From contig CAZROT010000002.1 of assembly GCA_964601895.1 (NCBI GenBank), forward strand, positions 186,001-250,000: DNA of 64,000 nucleotides, in the 5' to 3' direction. A model generated the notes under the pieces. It did not search any database and was not told the origin of the DNA. It saw nothing but the letters and a program-made list of their open reading frames with translations. Position 1 is the stretch's first letter. Each line of letters starts with the position of its first letter. A program made the translations under genes and the position numbers. Shown here one piece after another: positions 9,113-17,932 of the stretch. This DNA is from CAZROT01 sp964601895 (GTDB lineage Bacteria; Pseudomonadota; Gammaproteobacteria; Enterobacterales; Enterobacteriaceae).

Positions 9113-10567
9113 TCAACAATTTCCACTAATACCAGTTTGAGATGCTTGGCGGACAACTGCCCATTCGCTTTCTTTTCGGGTACGGGCAAGCACCTGTTCT
9201 GGCGATTCCTGTACACGCAGATTCATGTGCTGTTCAGAGCGTATTACTTTACCACGTAGAGAATTAGTGTAAACATCAACAATTTCAACATCGACAAAAG
9301 TACCAATCATATCGGGCTGGCCTTCGAAGTTGACTACGCGGTTATTTTCAGTTCTGCCGGAAAGCTCCATCAGATTTTTACGCGAAGTTCCTTCCACCAG
9401 AATACGTTGTACGCTACCCAGCATGGCACGACTGATACGCATTGCCTGTGTGGTAATGCGTTGTTGTAACAGATAAAGCCGCTGTTTTTTTTCTTCTTCG
9501 GGAACATCATCAGGCAGATCAGCAGCGGGAGTACCGGGACGTGCTGAGTAAAGAAAGCTGTAACTGGTATCAAAATTAACCTCTGCAATTAATTGCAGCG
9601 TTTTTTGGAAATCGTCCTCTGTTTCTCCGGGAAAGCCAATAATAAAATCTGAGCTGATTTGAATACCAGGGCGTGCCTTATGTAGCTTACGAATAATAGA
9701 CTTATATTCTAAAGCGGTATGCGCACGTTTCATCAGTGTCAGAATACGATCAGAGCCGCTTTGTACCGGCAGATGAAGAAAACTGACCAGCTCAGGGGTA
9801 TCTTCATACACAGCAATAATATCGTCAGTGAGCTCGATGGGATGGCTGGTGGTAAAGCGTATACGATCAATACCGTCAATGGCAGCAACCAGACGCAATA
9901 GTTGTGCAAAACTGCAGTAGCCTCTCTCCCAGGCGAGATCACGCCAGGCATTAACATTCTGCCCGAGCAGATTTACTTCACGCACACCCTGTGCCGCCAG
10001 TTGTGCGATTTCAAAAAGAATGTCGTCACAGGGACGGCTGACTTCTTCTCCGCGCGTATAGGGTACGATGCAGAACGTGCAGTACTTGCTGCAGCCTTCC
10101 ATAATGGAGACGAAGGCAGTGGGTCCTTCTGCATGGGGTTTGGGCAGGTTATCAAATTTTTCAATTTCCGGAAAACTGATATCAATAACCGCCCTATGGG
10201 TATGCTGTACCTGATTAATCATTGCAGGTAATCGATGTAAGGTTTGTGGCCCGAAAATCACATCCACGCAGGGAGCACGATGGCGAATGTGTTCGCCTTC
10301 TTGTGATGCCACACATCCCCCCACACCGATAATGAGATCAGGCCTGTTTTTCTTCAATTCTTTCCAGCGCCCAAGCTGATGAAAGACTTTTTCCTGCGCT
10401 TTTTCCCTGATTGAGCAGGTATTGAGTAACAGGAGATCAGCGTCTTCAGCATTATCAGTTAATTGATAGCCGTGTGTGCTTGCAAGGAGATCTGCCATAC
10501 GGGTTGAATCGTATTCGTTCATATGGCAGCCCCAGGTTTTGATATGTAGTTTTTTAGTCTGCGACAT
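9113..10567 (-). CDS. miaB: MiaB, tRNA-2-methylthio-N6-isopentenyladenosine methylthiotransferase
   Basis: Radical-SAM enzyme that methylthiolates i6A37 in tRNAs reading UNN codons. The 484-residue protein has the N-terminal MTTase domain with three cluster-binding cysteines (TWGCHMNEYDS, LLNTCSIREK, VGGCVASQEG), the radical-SAM motif CSKYCTFCIVPYTRG, and a C-terminal TRAM domain (about residues 378-443, MIGTFVDVEIV). Length is close to E. coli MiaB (474). In E. coli ybeZ lies between miaB and ybeY; it is missing here. It is divergent from ubiF. Confidence 0.97.
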   Translation of the reverse strand: MSQTKKLHIKTWGCHMNEYDSTRMADLLASTHGYQLTDNAEDADLLLLNTCSIREKAQEKVFHQLGRWKELKKNRPDLIIGVGGCVASQEGEHIRHRAPCVDVIFGPQTLHRLPAMINQVQHTHRAVIDISFPEIEKFDNLPKPHAEGPTAFVSIMEGCSKYCTFCIVPYTRGEEVSRPCDDILFEIAQLAAQGVREVNLLGQNVNAWRDLAWERGYCSFAQLLRLVAAIDGIDRIRFTTSHPIELTDDIIAVYEDTPELVSFLHLPVQSGSDRILTLMKRAHTALEYKSIIRKLHKARPGIQISSDFIIGFPGETEDDFQKTLQLIAEVNFDTSYSFLYSARPGTPAADLPDDVPEEEKKQRLYLLQQRITTQAMRISRAMLGSVQRILVEGTSRKNLMELSGRTENNRVVNFEGQPDMIGTFVDVEIVDVYTNSLRGKVIRSEQHMNLRVQESPEQVLARTRKESEWAVVRQASQTGISGNC

Positions 10568-10789
10568 TCTGTGCGCTCCAGCGAGTAAGAAACTTGCTAA
10601 CTCTAGTGTGCAAGGGGGTTATTGTAGTCATTTGTGGCCGGGGTGGCCAGACTTGTGGATGATCCTTTAAGTCAGATATCCGTAGTAGTATGTTCTTTAA
10701 CAGGTTCTCAGGTGAATAAAGTGACTGTACTGTATGATGCTGACAATATATAAAATGAATGGTCCGATTGATATTAATGTTACCCTTAA

Positions 10790-11980
10790 ATGAATAAATC
10801 ACAACAGAATTATGATATTGCCGTGGTGGGTGCGGGCATGGTAGGTGCTGCCCTTGCACTTGGTCTGGCGCAACAGGGGTGGTCGGTAGCATTGCTGGAG
10901 CAGCATCCTTTGGCTGCAGAGACGGTGCTTCCCTGTATACCGGAGTTGCGTGTTTCTGCCATTAATTATGCGTCTGTCAGATTGTTAACGCAGCTGGGGG
11001 TGTGGCAGGAGGTGGTAAAATTGCGCTGTCATCCTTACCGGCGGGTGGAAACCTGGGAGGAGCCAGGTAGTCATGTGGTATTTGACGCAGCTACCCTGGC
11101 GTTGCCTGAGCTGGGATTTATGGTAGAAAATCAGGTTGTGCAGCAGGCGCTGTGGCGAAAACTCACCAGTCATCCTGATGTCACGCTATTGTGTCCGGCA
11201 ACATTGCACGGCATGACCAGAACGGGTAGTGGCTGGCAGTTAACCCTGGATACCGGGCAGCAGTTGCAGATAAAACTGCTGGCAGGCGTTGATGGCGCTC
11301 ATTCCCGCGTGCGCAAGCTGGCCGGTATCGGCACGGCAGGCTGGCAGTATCGACAGGCCTGTCTGCTTATCACGGTACAAACTTCTTTACCACCACAGGA
11401 TCTAACCTGGCAGAAATTTTTTCCTTCTGGTCCGCGTGCATTTTTGCCACTTTTTGAGCGCTTTGCGTCTCTGGCGTGGTATGACAGTGCGGCGCGTGTT
11501 CGTCAGCTACAGGCGCTGCCGCTGTCACAACTGAATAAAGAAATCGCCATGGCTTTTCCACAACGTCTGGGGCCTGTGCAGGCCCTGGCGGCAGGTTCAT
11601 TCCCCTTATTCAGGCATCATGCTTACCATTATATACAGTCAGGATTAATCCTGTCAGGTGACGCTGCACATAGCATTCACCCTCTGGCGGGACAGGGAGT
11701 TAATTTGGGTTATCGTGATGTGGCCATATTGCTGGACGTACTGAATGCTGCCCGCAGCGAGGCACAGGACTGGAATAGTGAAGCAGTTTTATTGCGTTAT
11801 CAACGTAGTCGCCGCATGGATAACCTGATAATGCAGAGTGCGATGGATTTTTTTCATGTTGCTTTTAGCCACCCTTTGCCTGCGGTGAAAATTATCCGCA
11901 ATCTGGCTCTGACGGGGGTGCAACGTAGCGCATGGTTAAAGCGATACGTATTACAGCATGCGCTGGGATTGACAGGTTAA
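10790..11980 (+). CDS. ubiF: UbiF, 3-demethoxyubiquinol 3-hydroxylase
   Basis: FAD-dependent monooxygenase that hydroxylates demethoxyubiquinol late in ubiquinone synthesis. The 396-residue protein has the N-terminal dinucleotide fold IAVVGAGMVGAALALGL, the mid-domain GVDGAHSRVRKLAGI and the family motif GDAAHSIHPLAGQGVNLGYRD. Sequence detail (RCHPYRRVETWE, GPRAFLPLF, LAWYDS) matches E. coli UbiF over other UbiH-family hydroxylases. The neighbourhood (miaB divergent) is also as in E. coli. The upstream gap of about 220 bases serves both genes; no defined motif was recognised there. Confidence 0.93.
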   Translation: MNKSQQNYDIAVVGAGMVGAALALGLAQQGWSVALLEQHPLAAETVLPCIPELRVSAINYASVRLLTQLGVWQEVVKLRCHPYRRVETWEEPGSHVVFDAATLALPELGFMVENQVVQQALWRKLTSHPDVTLLCPATLHGMTRTGSGWQLTLDTGQQLQIKLLAGVDGAHSRVRKLAGIGTAGWQYRQACLLITVQTSLPPQDLTWQKFFPSGPRAFLPLFERFASLAWYDSAARVRQLQALPLSQLNKEIAMAFPQRLGPVQALAAGSFPLFRHHAYHYIQSGLILSGDAAHSIHPLAGQGVNLGYRDVAILLDVLNAARSEAQDWNSEAVLLRYQRSRRMDNLIMQSAMDFFHVAFSHPLPAVKIIRNLALTGVQRSAWLKRYVLQHALGLTG

Positions 11981-12093
11981 CCATGTTCACTTTCCCCTGC
12001 ATTGATGACTCATTCCTTTCTTGCAGGGCACGGTATGGGGGAGAGGCGCCATATTCAGTGTTACTGGGAATTGATTGATAGGTGTAATCAGGC

Positions 12094-12168
12094 TGGTGTC
12101 CCCGACTGGAATCGAACCAGTAACTAGCCCTTAGGAGGGGCTTGTTATATCCGTTTAACTACGGGAAC
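12094..12168 (-). tRNA. argW: tRNA-Arg(CCT), argW-like
   Basis: The minus strand reads as a complete 75-nt tRNA with encoded CCA. The acceptor stem GTTCCCG pairs with CGGGGAC (one G-T pair), the D-loop region is TAGTTAAACGGATATAAC, the anticodon loop CTCCTAA gives anticodon CCT, and the T-arm contains GGTTCGATTCC. It closely resembles E. coli argW, which decodes rare AGG codons. In E. coli argW lies close to mlaA and is a known phage/island integration site. Here mlaA is 11.5 kb away on the far side of the coiled-coil pair and the ccm operon. I saw no duplicate of the tRNA 3' end that would mark an att site. Confidence 0.93.
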
Positions 12169-12290
12169 GTTGCTGGGTTGCTGGATAATACAGCCAGCAA
12201 GTATACCTGCTTTCAGGCTCATCATAAATAAGCAGGCATCATTTCTTTCACCTTTTAACGATCTGCTCTTTTGCTGCCAGCAGGAGAGAC

Positions 12291-12390
12291 GAAAAAAGCG
12301 TTTTTTGTTACCTGCTTTTATGCTTACTTATTATCCTTATCCTTATCCTTATCCTTATCTTTACTTTATTATTCTGGGGATGAATTATGG
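12291..12390 (+). repeat. Duplicated leader, copy A (upstream of first coiled-coil gene)
   Basis: The segment beginning GAAAAAAGCGTTTTTTG, followed by a CTGCTTTTAT-type stretch, a CTTATTAT pyrimidine-rich run and TTTATTATTCTGG just before the ribosome binding site, recurs before the second coiled-coil gene at 14264-14351. The two copies differ mainly in the length of the TTATCC tract. This shows the tandem duplication included the 5' regulatory region. The AAAAAAGCGTTTTTT core could be a transcription signal, but no function is established. Confidence 0.75.
12331..12360 (+). repeat. Hexanucleotide tandem repeat (TTATCC x4 plus TTATCT)
   Basis: Four perfect TTATCC units and one variant unit lie in the leader of the first coiled-coil gene, ending 26 bases before its ATG. 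The equivalent place in the second gene's leader has an irregular, shorter TTATTC/TTATCA/CTATCC run. Unit-number changes by slipped-strand mispairing could alter promoter or leader spacing, but because the tract is outside the ORF it cannot shift the reading frame. Confidence 0.85.
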
Positions 12391-14132
12391 GTGGTTCGAT
12401 ATCAAGTAACTCTACTATTCAGCGAAAACCAGTAGCCGCTACCGCGCCTCTGACTCCACAAAAGGCTTCTGAAAATGCAGAAAATAGCAAAAATGTGATG
12501 TTGCCCCTGCATCCAGTGCATCCAGTTAAATTGAGCAATACTACTCAGAATCCGGGTATTGTACTGAAGCTGGCTTCTGACAATTTTCATCTTGAGCAAG
12601 CATTAAGCACGCATAATAAACTCTCAACAGTATGTAAAGAAATATACAACAGCAAAGAAACTGCCCGGAATGCATGGAAAAACAATAGACGGTTCAATGG
12701 CTTGATGACGAGATTGCGTGAGTATTTTAACCGCAGGCGCCTGAGAAAAGATATGGTTACATATTACCAGCAGGAAAAATGGCAATTAAAGCGCTTTCAG
12801 GAGGATATAGTGGTACATAAGCGTTTAGCTCAAGCCAAACTGGTGGAATTAAAACCTGTGTCAGTATCAGATAAAACTAAATCAGATAAAACTAACCTGG
12901 AGCTACAGGCCATATCGCTGTTAACAAATTTACAGATTGGACAACAGTGTGACGAACTGGAATCCCGAATTCGGTATCTCAAGACAATAGATGGCTATAT
13001 TAACAAACTCCTCGAGGAAATAAATAACAAAGAGATACAAGAGATAGATGCACAGGCCCTGCAAAAGCAGATGGATATCATGCTGAGTTACCTTTATAGC
13101 GTAGAGCTGAAATATGCCGAAAATTTCAACAAGCTGGCAGGAATTTTGCAGGAACGCCTGACTCAGTTAAGTAATTTAAGTGATGAAGATCTACCTGGCA
13201 CATCGGTTACTATGTTACTGAATGGTGCATTGGAGCAGCTGGCAACAGAAGACGAGCTTTTGCAGGATAACAAAACTGAAATGGCAGACAAACTAAAGAC
13301 CCTGACAGAGCTGCAACAAGAGCTTGAACACATAACAGAAAAATACCGCAAGGTTACCCTGCAGATAGATAGTACTGAAGGCGAAATAGGTAAGCAGCAT
13401 GAAGCACTCAAGTCATTCAGGGATGCTAAAAACAAGCTAAACCAGCTTTTTGATAACGAGAAAGGAGAAAATGACAAGGCATTGCAGCCGGAAACAGTTC
13501 AGCAGGTAGAGAAAGATGGTGCTAAAAAATTCGCTGCAAAAGTATATGGTGTAATCGTCAACCAAAAGCCTGACAACAGTGAGGGATCATTGGAAAATTT
13601 TGATAAGATTCAGGCAGCAATGCAGAAGATCTTGCAAGGATCTTCTAAGGAGGTGTTGGCTACATTAAACGCCTTCTTCCAGCAAAAGAAAGCAATGCTA
13701 ACAAAAAGCCTGGTAGAGATGAAAAAAGGAGTTACGCCAGACGAAATAAAAAAATTTCTCCTGTTCCAGTATATCAGTGTTGTTGAAGGAATTGGCCCAG
13801 AGATGTCACCAGCCCTGCAGCATTGGGAAAAAGAATTGAAAGATGGATTAAGGGAATTAGAGGAAAAAAAGGCACAAAAACTACAGGAGAGAGAGACTGT
13901 AATTAACAGTGGACAGTCTCCTCTGGAGCGCCTGAAGGAAGTCTTGCCATCGGCTGTATCGACGGATGCGCACGGTAGAGTACATGTGAAAAATCCAACA
14001 CTGAATAAAGCAATAGGCGAGTCCAAAACGGCAGTAGAAGAAATTAAACGCCAATCTGATAAGCTCAGGGTGTTGAAAACAGGTATCACCAAGGCTTACC
14101 AGTCTGCCGGAGCGGCAGTCCCGGCTGGATAA
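12387..14132 (+). CDS. Coiled-coil protein of unknown function, copy 1 (effector-like)
   Basis: I do not recognise a family. The 581-residue protein has no signal peptide or membrane segment. A low-complexity Ser/Thr/Asn-rich N-terminus of about 60 residues is followed by a basic patch (RLREYFNRRRLRK, about residues 109-121) and then mostly charged heptad-like sequence rich in Glu, Lys, Gln and Leu, consistent with long coiled coils. The C-terminus (TKAYQSAGAAVPAG) is nearly identical in the tandem paralogue. The protein begins MGGSISS, which fits the eukaryotic N-myristoylation consensus; the paralogue lacks this. Absence of a Sec signal, polar N-terminus and coiled coils are typical of secreted effectors, but no secretion genes are in the window, so this is inference. 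GGGGA precedes the ATG. Confidence 0.8.
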   Translation: MGGSISSNSTIQRKPVAATAPLTPQKASENAENSKNVMLPLHPVHPVKLSNTTQNPGIVLKLASDNFHLEQALSTHNKLSTVCKEIYNSKETARNAWKNNRRFNGLMTRLREYFNRRRLRKDMVTYYQQEKWQLKRFQEDIVVHKRLAQAKLVELKPVSVSDKTKSDKTNLELQAISLLTNLQIGQQCDELESRIRYLKTIDGYINKLLEEINNKEIQEIDAQALQKQMDIMLSYLYSVELKYAENFNKLAGILQERLTQLSNLSDEDLPGTSVTMLLNGALEQLATEDELLQDNKTEMADKLKTLTELQQELEHITEKYRKVTLQIDSTEGEIGKQHEALKSFRDAKNKLNQLFDNEKGENDKALQPETVQQVEKDGAKKFAAKVYGVIVNQKPDNSEGSLENFDKIQAAMQKILQGSSKEVLATLNAFFQQKKAMLTKSLVEMKKGVTPDEIKKFLLFQYISVVEGIGPEMSPALQHWEKELKDGLRELEEKKAQKLQERETVINSGQSPLERLKEVLPSAVSTDAHGRVHVKNPTLNKAIGESKTAVEEIKRQSDKLRVLKTGITKAYQSAGAAVPAG

Positions 14133-14263
14133 TATAATGTTAAGTTCGTTTCCAGCCAGCAATAGAGACAGCGGAGTGCCTGCTTCGGCCGCGGTGAAGT
14201 ACAGACGGTTGTCATACAAGGATGTATTGGTACGGGTAAGTTTGCAATAGCGCCCCTTAGCAA

Positions 14264-14351
14264 GGAAAAAAGCGTTTTTTGATATCTGCTTTTATTCTTA
14301 CTTATTATTCTTATCACTATCCTTAATTTATTATTCTGGAGGTCCATTATG
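14264..14351 (+). repeat. Duplicated leader, copy B (upstream of second coiled-coil gene)
   Basis: Second copy of the leader described at 12291: GGAAAAAAGCGTTTTTTGATA, a CTGCTTTTATTCTTACTT run, then TTTATTATTCTGGAGG before the ATG at 14349. Here the hexamer tract is degenerate. The preceding 14133-14263 holds no ORF or feature I can support. Confidence 0.75.
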
Positions 14352-16118
14352 ACTCAGATATCAAAGAATCCTCGAGCAACTACCGGGTTTGTGACTCAAC
14401 AAGAGGATAGTGAAAGTAAAGAAAATAACCAAAATGGGTCTTCTCTGTCCCGGCATTCAATTCAATTGAGCAATACTAATGAGCAGCCTGCTAATGTGCT
14501 TTCTAAAAACTCTCATCTTAAGCAAGGATTAGAGACACATAATGAACTCTCAATAGCCAGCAAAAAAATATCCCAGAGCAAAGAAAATGCCTTGAATTCA
14601 TGGAAAAACAATTGGTTGATCATTGGCCTGATAACGAGATTGCGTGAATATCTGCATCGCTGGAGTATAGAAAAAGAGATAGTTAGGCATTACCAGCAGG
14701 AAAAATTGCAATTAGAGGAATTTCGGCGGGATATACTGGCAAATAAACAAGCAATTGAAGACGAACTGGCTAAATTAAATCCTGTGCCATTATCAGATAA
14801 AATTGAAGGTGATTTGCTGGAACACACTGTATGGCTTTTAAGCAATAATGAGATAGAACAACAGCGTGCGGAACTTCAATACCAGATTGAGGCTCTCGAG
14901 CCACTGGAAGGTCATATTAGCAGCCTCATAAATGAAATAAATAACAAAAAGGTACAGGAGATAGATGCACCGGCCCTGCAAGAGCATATGGATGCCATGC
15001 TGAGTTTTATTTATAGTGCAGAGCTGAAATATGCTAAGGATTTCAACAGCATGGCAGTAATTTTGCGCGAACGCCTTATTCATTTAGAGAATAACGATCT
15101 CCCTGGTATATCGGTTACTGTGCTGCTGCAGGGTGCCCTGGAGAAACTGGAAATAGAAAGCGGTGTTCTGAATGATAACAAAGCTGAAATGGAAAAAAAC
15201 CTGGCTATCCTGCAATTGCTGCCACAACAGCTTGAGAAAATAATAATAAAACAAAAGGAGGCTACCCAGGCGGTCAAGAGCACTGAAGAGGCAATAGATA
15301 AGCAAAATGCAGCCCTCAGCGCACTCAGGGATACTAAAAACAACCTGATGCAGCTTTTCGACGATGAGAAAGAAGCAAATGACGAAGCATTGAAGCAGGC
15401 AGAAATGCAGGAAGAAATGCAGGCAGAAATGAAGCAGAAACAGACCGTTAAGCATGAGTTTAAAGAATTCTTTGCACGTGTACGTGATAAAATCGCCAAC
15501 AAAAAGCCCGAAAACAGCGAGGGAAAACTGGATAAATTTTCTCTGCTTGATGTAAAAATACGCGAGATTCTGCAGGAATTTTCTCAGAAGTTGTTGCAGG
15601 CATCTTTTCAGAAGGCGTTGCAGGTATCTTTTCAGAATATGTTGCAGACAGTAGACAACTTGTTCGAGGAAAATGAAGCAGCGCTAACACTAACCCTGAA
15701 AAAGATGGAAAAAGCAGTCGTGCCAGCCGAAATACAAAACCATCTCCTGAGCCAGTATCTCAGTGTTATTATAGAACTGGACGCAAAGATATCACCAGAG
15801 CTGGAGCGTTACGAAGCAGAACTAAAAAATGGATTAAACGAATTACAGGCAACAAAGGAACAGAAAGTACAGGAGAGAGAGGTTGTACTTAAGAGTGGGC
15901 AGATTCCTCTGCAGCACCTGAAGGAAGTCTTGCCATCGGCTGTATGGATAGATGAGCACGGTATAGTACAGGTGCACAGGCCAACACTGAATAACGAAAT
16001 AGCCGGGATAACAACAGCAATAAAAGAAATTGAGGGCCAGTCGCGTGAGCTCGAGGCGTTGGAAGAAAGCATCACCAAGGCTTACCAGTCTGCCGGGGTG
16101 GCAGTTCCGGCTGGCTAA
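14349..16118 (+). CDS. Coiled-coil protein of unknown function, copy 2 (effector-like)
   Basis: A 589-residue paralogue of the preceding gene. Both share WKNN...GLxTRLREY, HYQQEKLQL-type segments, QEIDAxALQ, LKYAxxFN, LKEVLPSAV and the terminal TKAYQSAGVAVPAG. Like copy 1 it has a polar N-terminus (Ser/Asn-rich for about 55 residues), then long coiled-coil-like stretches, with no signal peptide or membrane segments. It has an extra Glu/Met/Gln-rich insertion around residues 350-366 (repeats of QAEMQEEM type) and a short internal repeat around residues 405-435 (FSQKLLQASFQKALQVSFQN). It lacks the MGxxxS start of copy 1. Function unknown; a tandem duplication of one accessory gene is the simplest reading. 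GGAGG lies six bases before the ATG. Confidence 0.8.
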   Translation: MTQISKNPRATTGFVTQQEDSESKENNQNGSSLSRHSIQLSNTNEQPANVLSKNSHLKQGLETHNELSIASKKISQSKENALNSWKNNWLIIGLITRLREYLHRWSIEKEIVRHYQQEKLQLEEFRRDILANKQAIEDELAKLNPVPLSDKIEGDLLEHTVWLLSNNEIEQQRAELQYQIEALEPLEGHISSLINEINNKKVQEIDAPALQEHMDAMLSFIYSAELKYAKDFNSMAVILRERLIHLENNDLPGISVTVLLQGALEKLEIESGVLNDNKAEMEKNLAILQLLPQQLEKIIIKQKEATQAVKSTEEAIDKQNAALSALRDTKNNLMQLFDDEKEANDEALKQAEMQEEMQAEMKQKQTVKHEFKEFFARVRDKIANKKPENSEGKLDKFSLLDVKIREILQEFSQKLLQASFQKALQVSFQNMLQTVDNLFEENEAALTLTLKKMEKAVVPAEIQNHLLSQYLSVIIELDAKISPELERYEAELKNGLNELQATKEQKVQEREVVLKSGQIPLQHLKEVLPSAVWIDEHGIVQVHRPTLNNEIAGITTAIKEIEGQSRELEALEESITKAYQSAGVAVPAG

Positions 16119-16574
16119 TACAGCCACGCTCCTGCGTTCATGGTCAGAAATTTGCGCCTGAACGCTGACACCGGCCGACGTTTCAGGTAACGGCCGATAA
16201 CTGCGCATTGCGCTATACTTGTGCTGTTTTTTTGCCATGTCAACCGTGCAGCAGCGCTGGTACTGTACTTATCAGAAAACATCTCAATTTCATGAAATCC
16301 AAATGTGCTCATCACCTGCTGCGCTCATATCCCGCCTGTCCTGACCAATGTTTCTGGCCCGCTTGAGCATCAAGTGCGTGGCACAAGAGGACATCTGGTG
16401 GTAAATTATTTGTTATATCAATAAGATAATGCATAAAACACTACGCTATGCTGATGCCTCATCTGTGCACATAAGTTTTTATAAGAGTAAGAGACTGTAT
16501 GCTTGCGGGAAGACAGGTCATATTATGCTATCATATTGTTTTCTCGCAAAAGTATGGCATCAACGAGAGAAATA
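16119..16574. other. Gene-poor spacer between coiled-coil pair and ccmA
   Basis: About 455 bases without a supported gene. A 66-codon minus-strand frame (16115-16315) is open but shows no recognisable motif and has overlapping alternative frames, so I leave it out. The right part is AT-rich and must contain the ccm operon promoter, but I could not pick a convincing -35/-10 pair. No IS ends or inverted repeats were recognised. Confidence 0.5.
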
Positions 16575-17201
16575 ATGCTGCAAGCCAGGAACCTCAGTTG
16601 CATCCGTGATGAACGGCTCTTATTTCAGGCAGTGAGTTTTTGTGTACAACCGGGCGAAATTGTGCAGATTGCAGGCGCTAATGGCGCCGGTAAAACCAGC
16701 CTGCTGCGTATTCTCGTTGGTTTATTACAACCTGACGACGGTGAGGTAAGCTGGTCAGGAAAAAACATTCATCATGACCGGGAGCACTATTATCAACACC
16801 TGCTTTTTCTGGGTCATCAGTCAGGCATGAAATCCTTATTAACTCCATGGGAAAATCTAACTTTCTATCATGCAGAAAAATATCATGCTAATTCGGATAT
16901 TCTCTGTCAGGTGCTTACCTCGGCAGGGCTTGCCGGATGCGAAGATGTGCCTGTTGCCGCCTTGTCAGCGGGCCAGCAACGCAGGGTGGCACTGGCGCGC
17001 TTAGGGTTAAGCAGAGTGCCTTTATGGATTTTAGATGAGCCGCTGACAGCCCTTGATCAGCAGGGAAGGCAGCAGATTATCCTGTTGTTCGAGCGACACC
17101 TCTCTTTGGGTGGCATGATAATATTTACCACGCATCATGAGCTGGAAAAGATGACCACAGCAGTCAGGACCATTTGTTTAAGCGATATACAGGAGCAGTA
17201 A
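16575..17201 (+). CDS. ccmA: CcmA, heme exporter ATP-binding subunit
   Basis: ATPase of the CcmABCD complex, which releases holo-CcmE from CcmC during c-type cytochrome maturation. The protein has Walker A GANGAGKTS, the signature LSAGQQRRVALARL and Walker B LWILDEPLTALD. The frame opens at 16503, but homology with E. coli CcmA (MGMLEARELLC...) begins at MLQARNLSC, so the ATG at 16575 is chosen, giving 208 residues. Its stop overlaps the ccmB start as TAATG. It is the first gene of a compact nine-gene operon running to 23684. Confidence 0.94.
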   Translation: MLQARNLSCIRDERLLFQAVSFCVQPGEIVQIAGANGAGKTSLLRILVGLLQPDDGEVSWSGKNIHHDREHYYQHLLFLGHQSGMKSLLTPWENLTFYHAEKYHANSDILCQVLTSAGLAGCEDVPVAALSAGQQRRVALARLGLSRVPLWILDEPLTALDQQGRQQIILLFERHLSLGGMIIFTTHHELEKMTTAVRTICLSDIQEQ

Positions 17202-17862
17202 TGTTTATCACTGTACTACACAGGGAACTCAAAATGGCATTCAGGAAAAAAGCGGATGTAATGAATTCCCTTGGTTTTTTTTTATCGTCATTATGTTGTT
17301 CCCTTTAGGTATTGGTCCTGAGCCACAATTATTAGCGCGTATTGCGCCCGGTATTGTATGGGTGGCTGCCTTGCTTGCTTCATTGTTATCACTGGAACGT
17401 CTGTTTCGTGACGATTTCCTTGACGGTTCACTGGAACAATTATTATTACTGTCAGCACCGTTACCCTTGATAGTGCTGAGTAAAGTCTGTGCTCACTGGA
17501 TGCTGACAGGATTACCTTTGCTGATATTGTCTCCGCTGATAGCGCTGTTGCTTTCCTTTAACGTGGGCACAGGTTTTACCATGGCGCTGACATTGTTGCT
17601 TGGGACACCCACGTTAAGTTTTATTGGTGCTATTGGTGCCGCATTAACCGTCAGACTGCATAAAGGTGGCGTATTGTTAAGTCTGTTGATATTGCCTTTG
17701 TATATTCCTGTATTAATTTTTGCGACCGCTGCCATTGAGGCAGCTTTTATGGCAATACCGATTGGAGGGTATCTGGCTATTCTTGGTGCGCTGCTGGCAG
17801 GGACTACCACGCTCGCTCCTTTTGCCATCGCAACAGCATTGCGTATCAGTACCAGTGAGTAG
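17201..17862 (+). CDS. ccmB: CcmB, heme exporter membrane subunit, frameshifted at a 9-T run
   Basis: Six-helix permease partner of CcmA. Starting at ATG 17201, the frame reads MFITVLHRELKMAF and then GFFLSSLCCSL before a stop at 17306-17308, whereas homology to E. coli CcmB (NPLWFF, then TLFPLSIGPEPQLLARIAPGI) continues in another frame from about 17284 to the stop at 17862. The switch lies at nine consecutive T at 17275-17283; ten or seven T would restore one open frame. The rest is intact, with IGPEPQLLARIAPGIVWVAAL, DGSLEQLLLLS and TLLLGTPTLSFIGAIGAAL. Either this is a real inactivating mutation, a sequencing error in a homopolymer, or expression depends on slippage at the T run. All other ccm genes look intact, which argues against loss of the pathway. 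Confidence 0.85.
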
Positions 17863-17932
17863 TTTCTGGCATCCTGAAGCTGCTCAGCCAGCTCTTTCAG
17901 GGTAATAATTTTGATTAATAATTTCTTGAGTC

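Noticed and set aside
12170..12409. Plus-strand ORF containing a YPYPYPYP run
   Set aside because: The dipeptide run is only the translation of the TTATCC repeat; the ORF overlaps the coiled-coil gene start and has no protein-like sequence elsewhere.
13163..13477. Minus-strand Ser/Cys-rich ORFs inside both coiled-coil genes (also 13610-14092, 15080-15502)
   Set aside because: Antisense shadows caused by the Glu/Lys/Gln-rich coding strand.
16115..16315. 66-codon minus-strand ORF in the spacer before ccmA
   Set aside because: No recognisable motif, no good ribosome binding site, and another frame on the same strand is equally open; insufficient support to call a gene.
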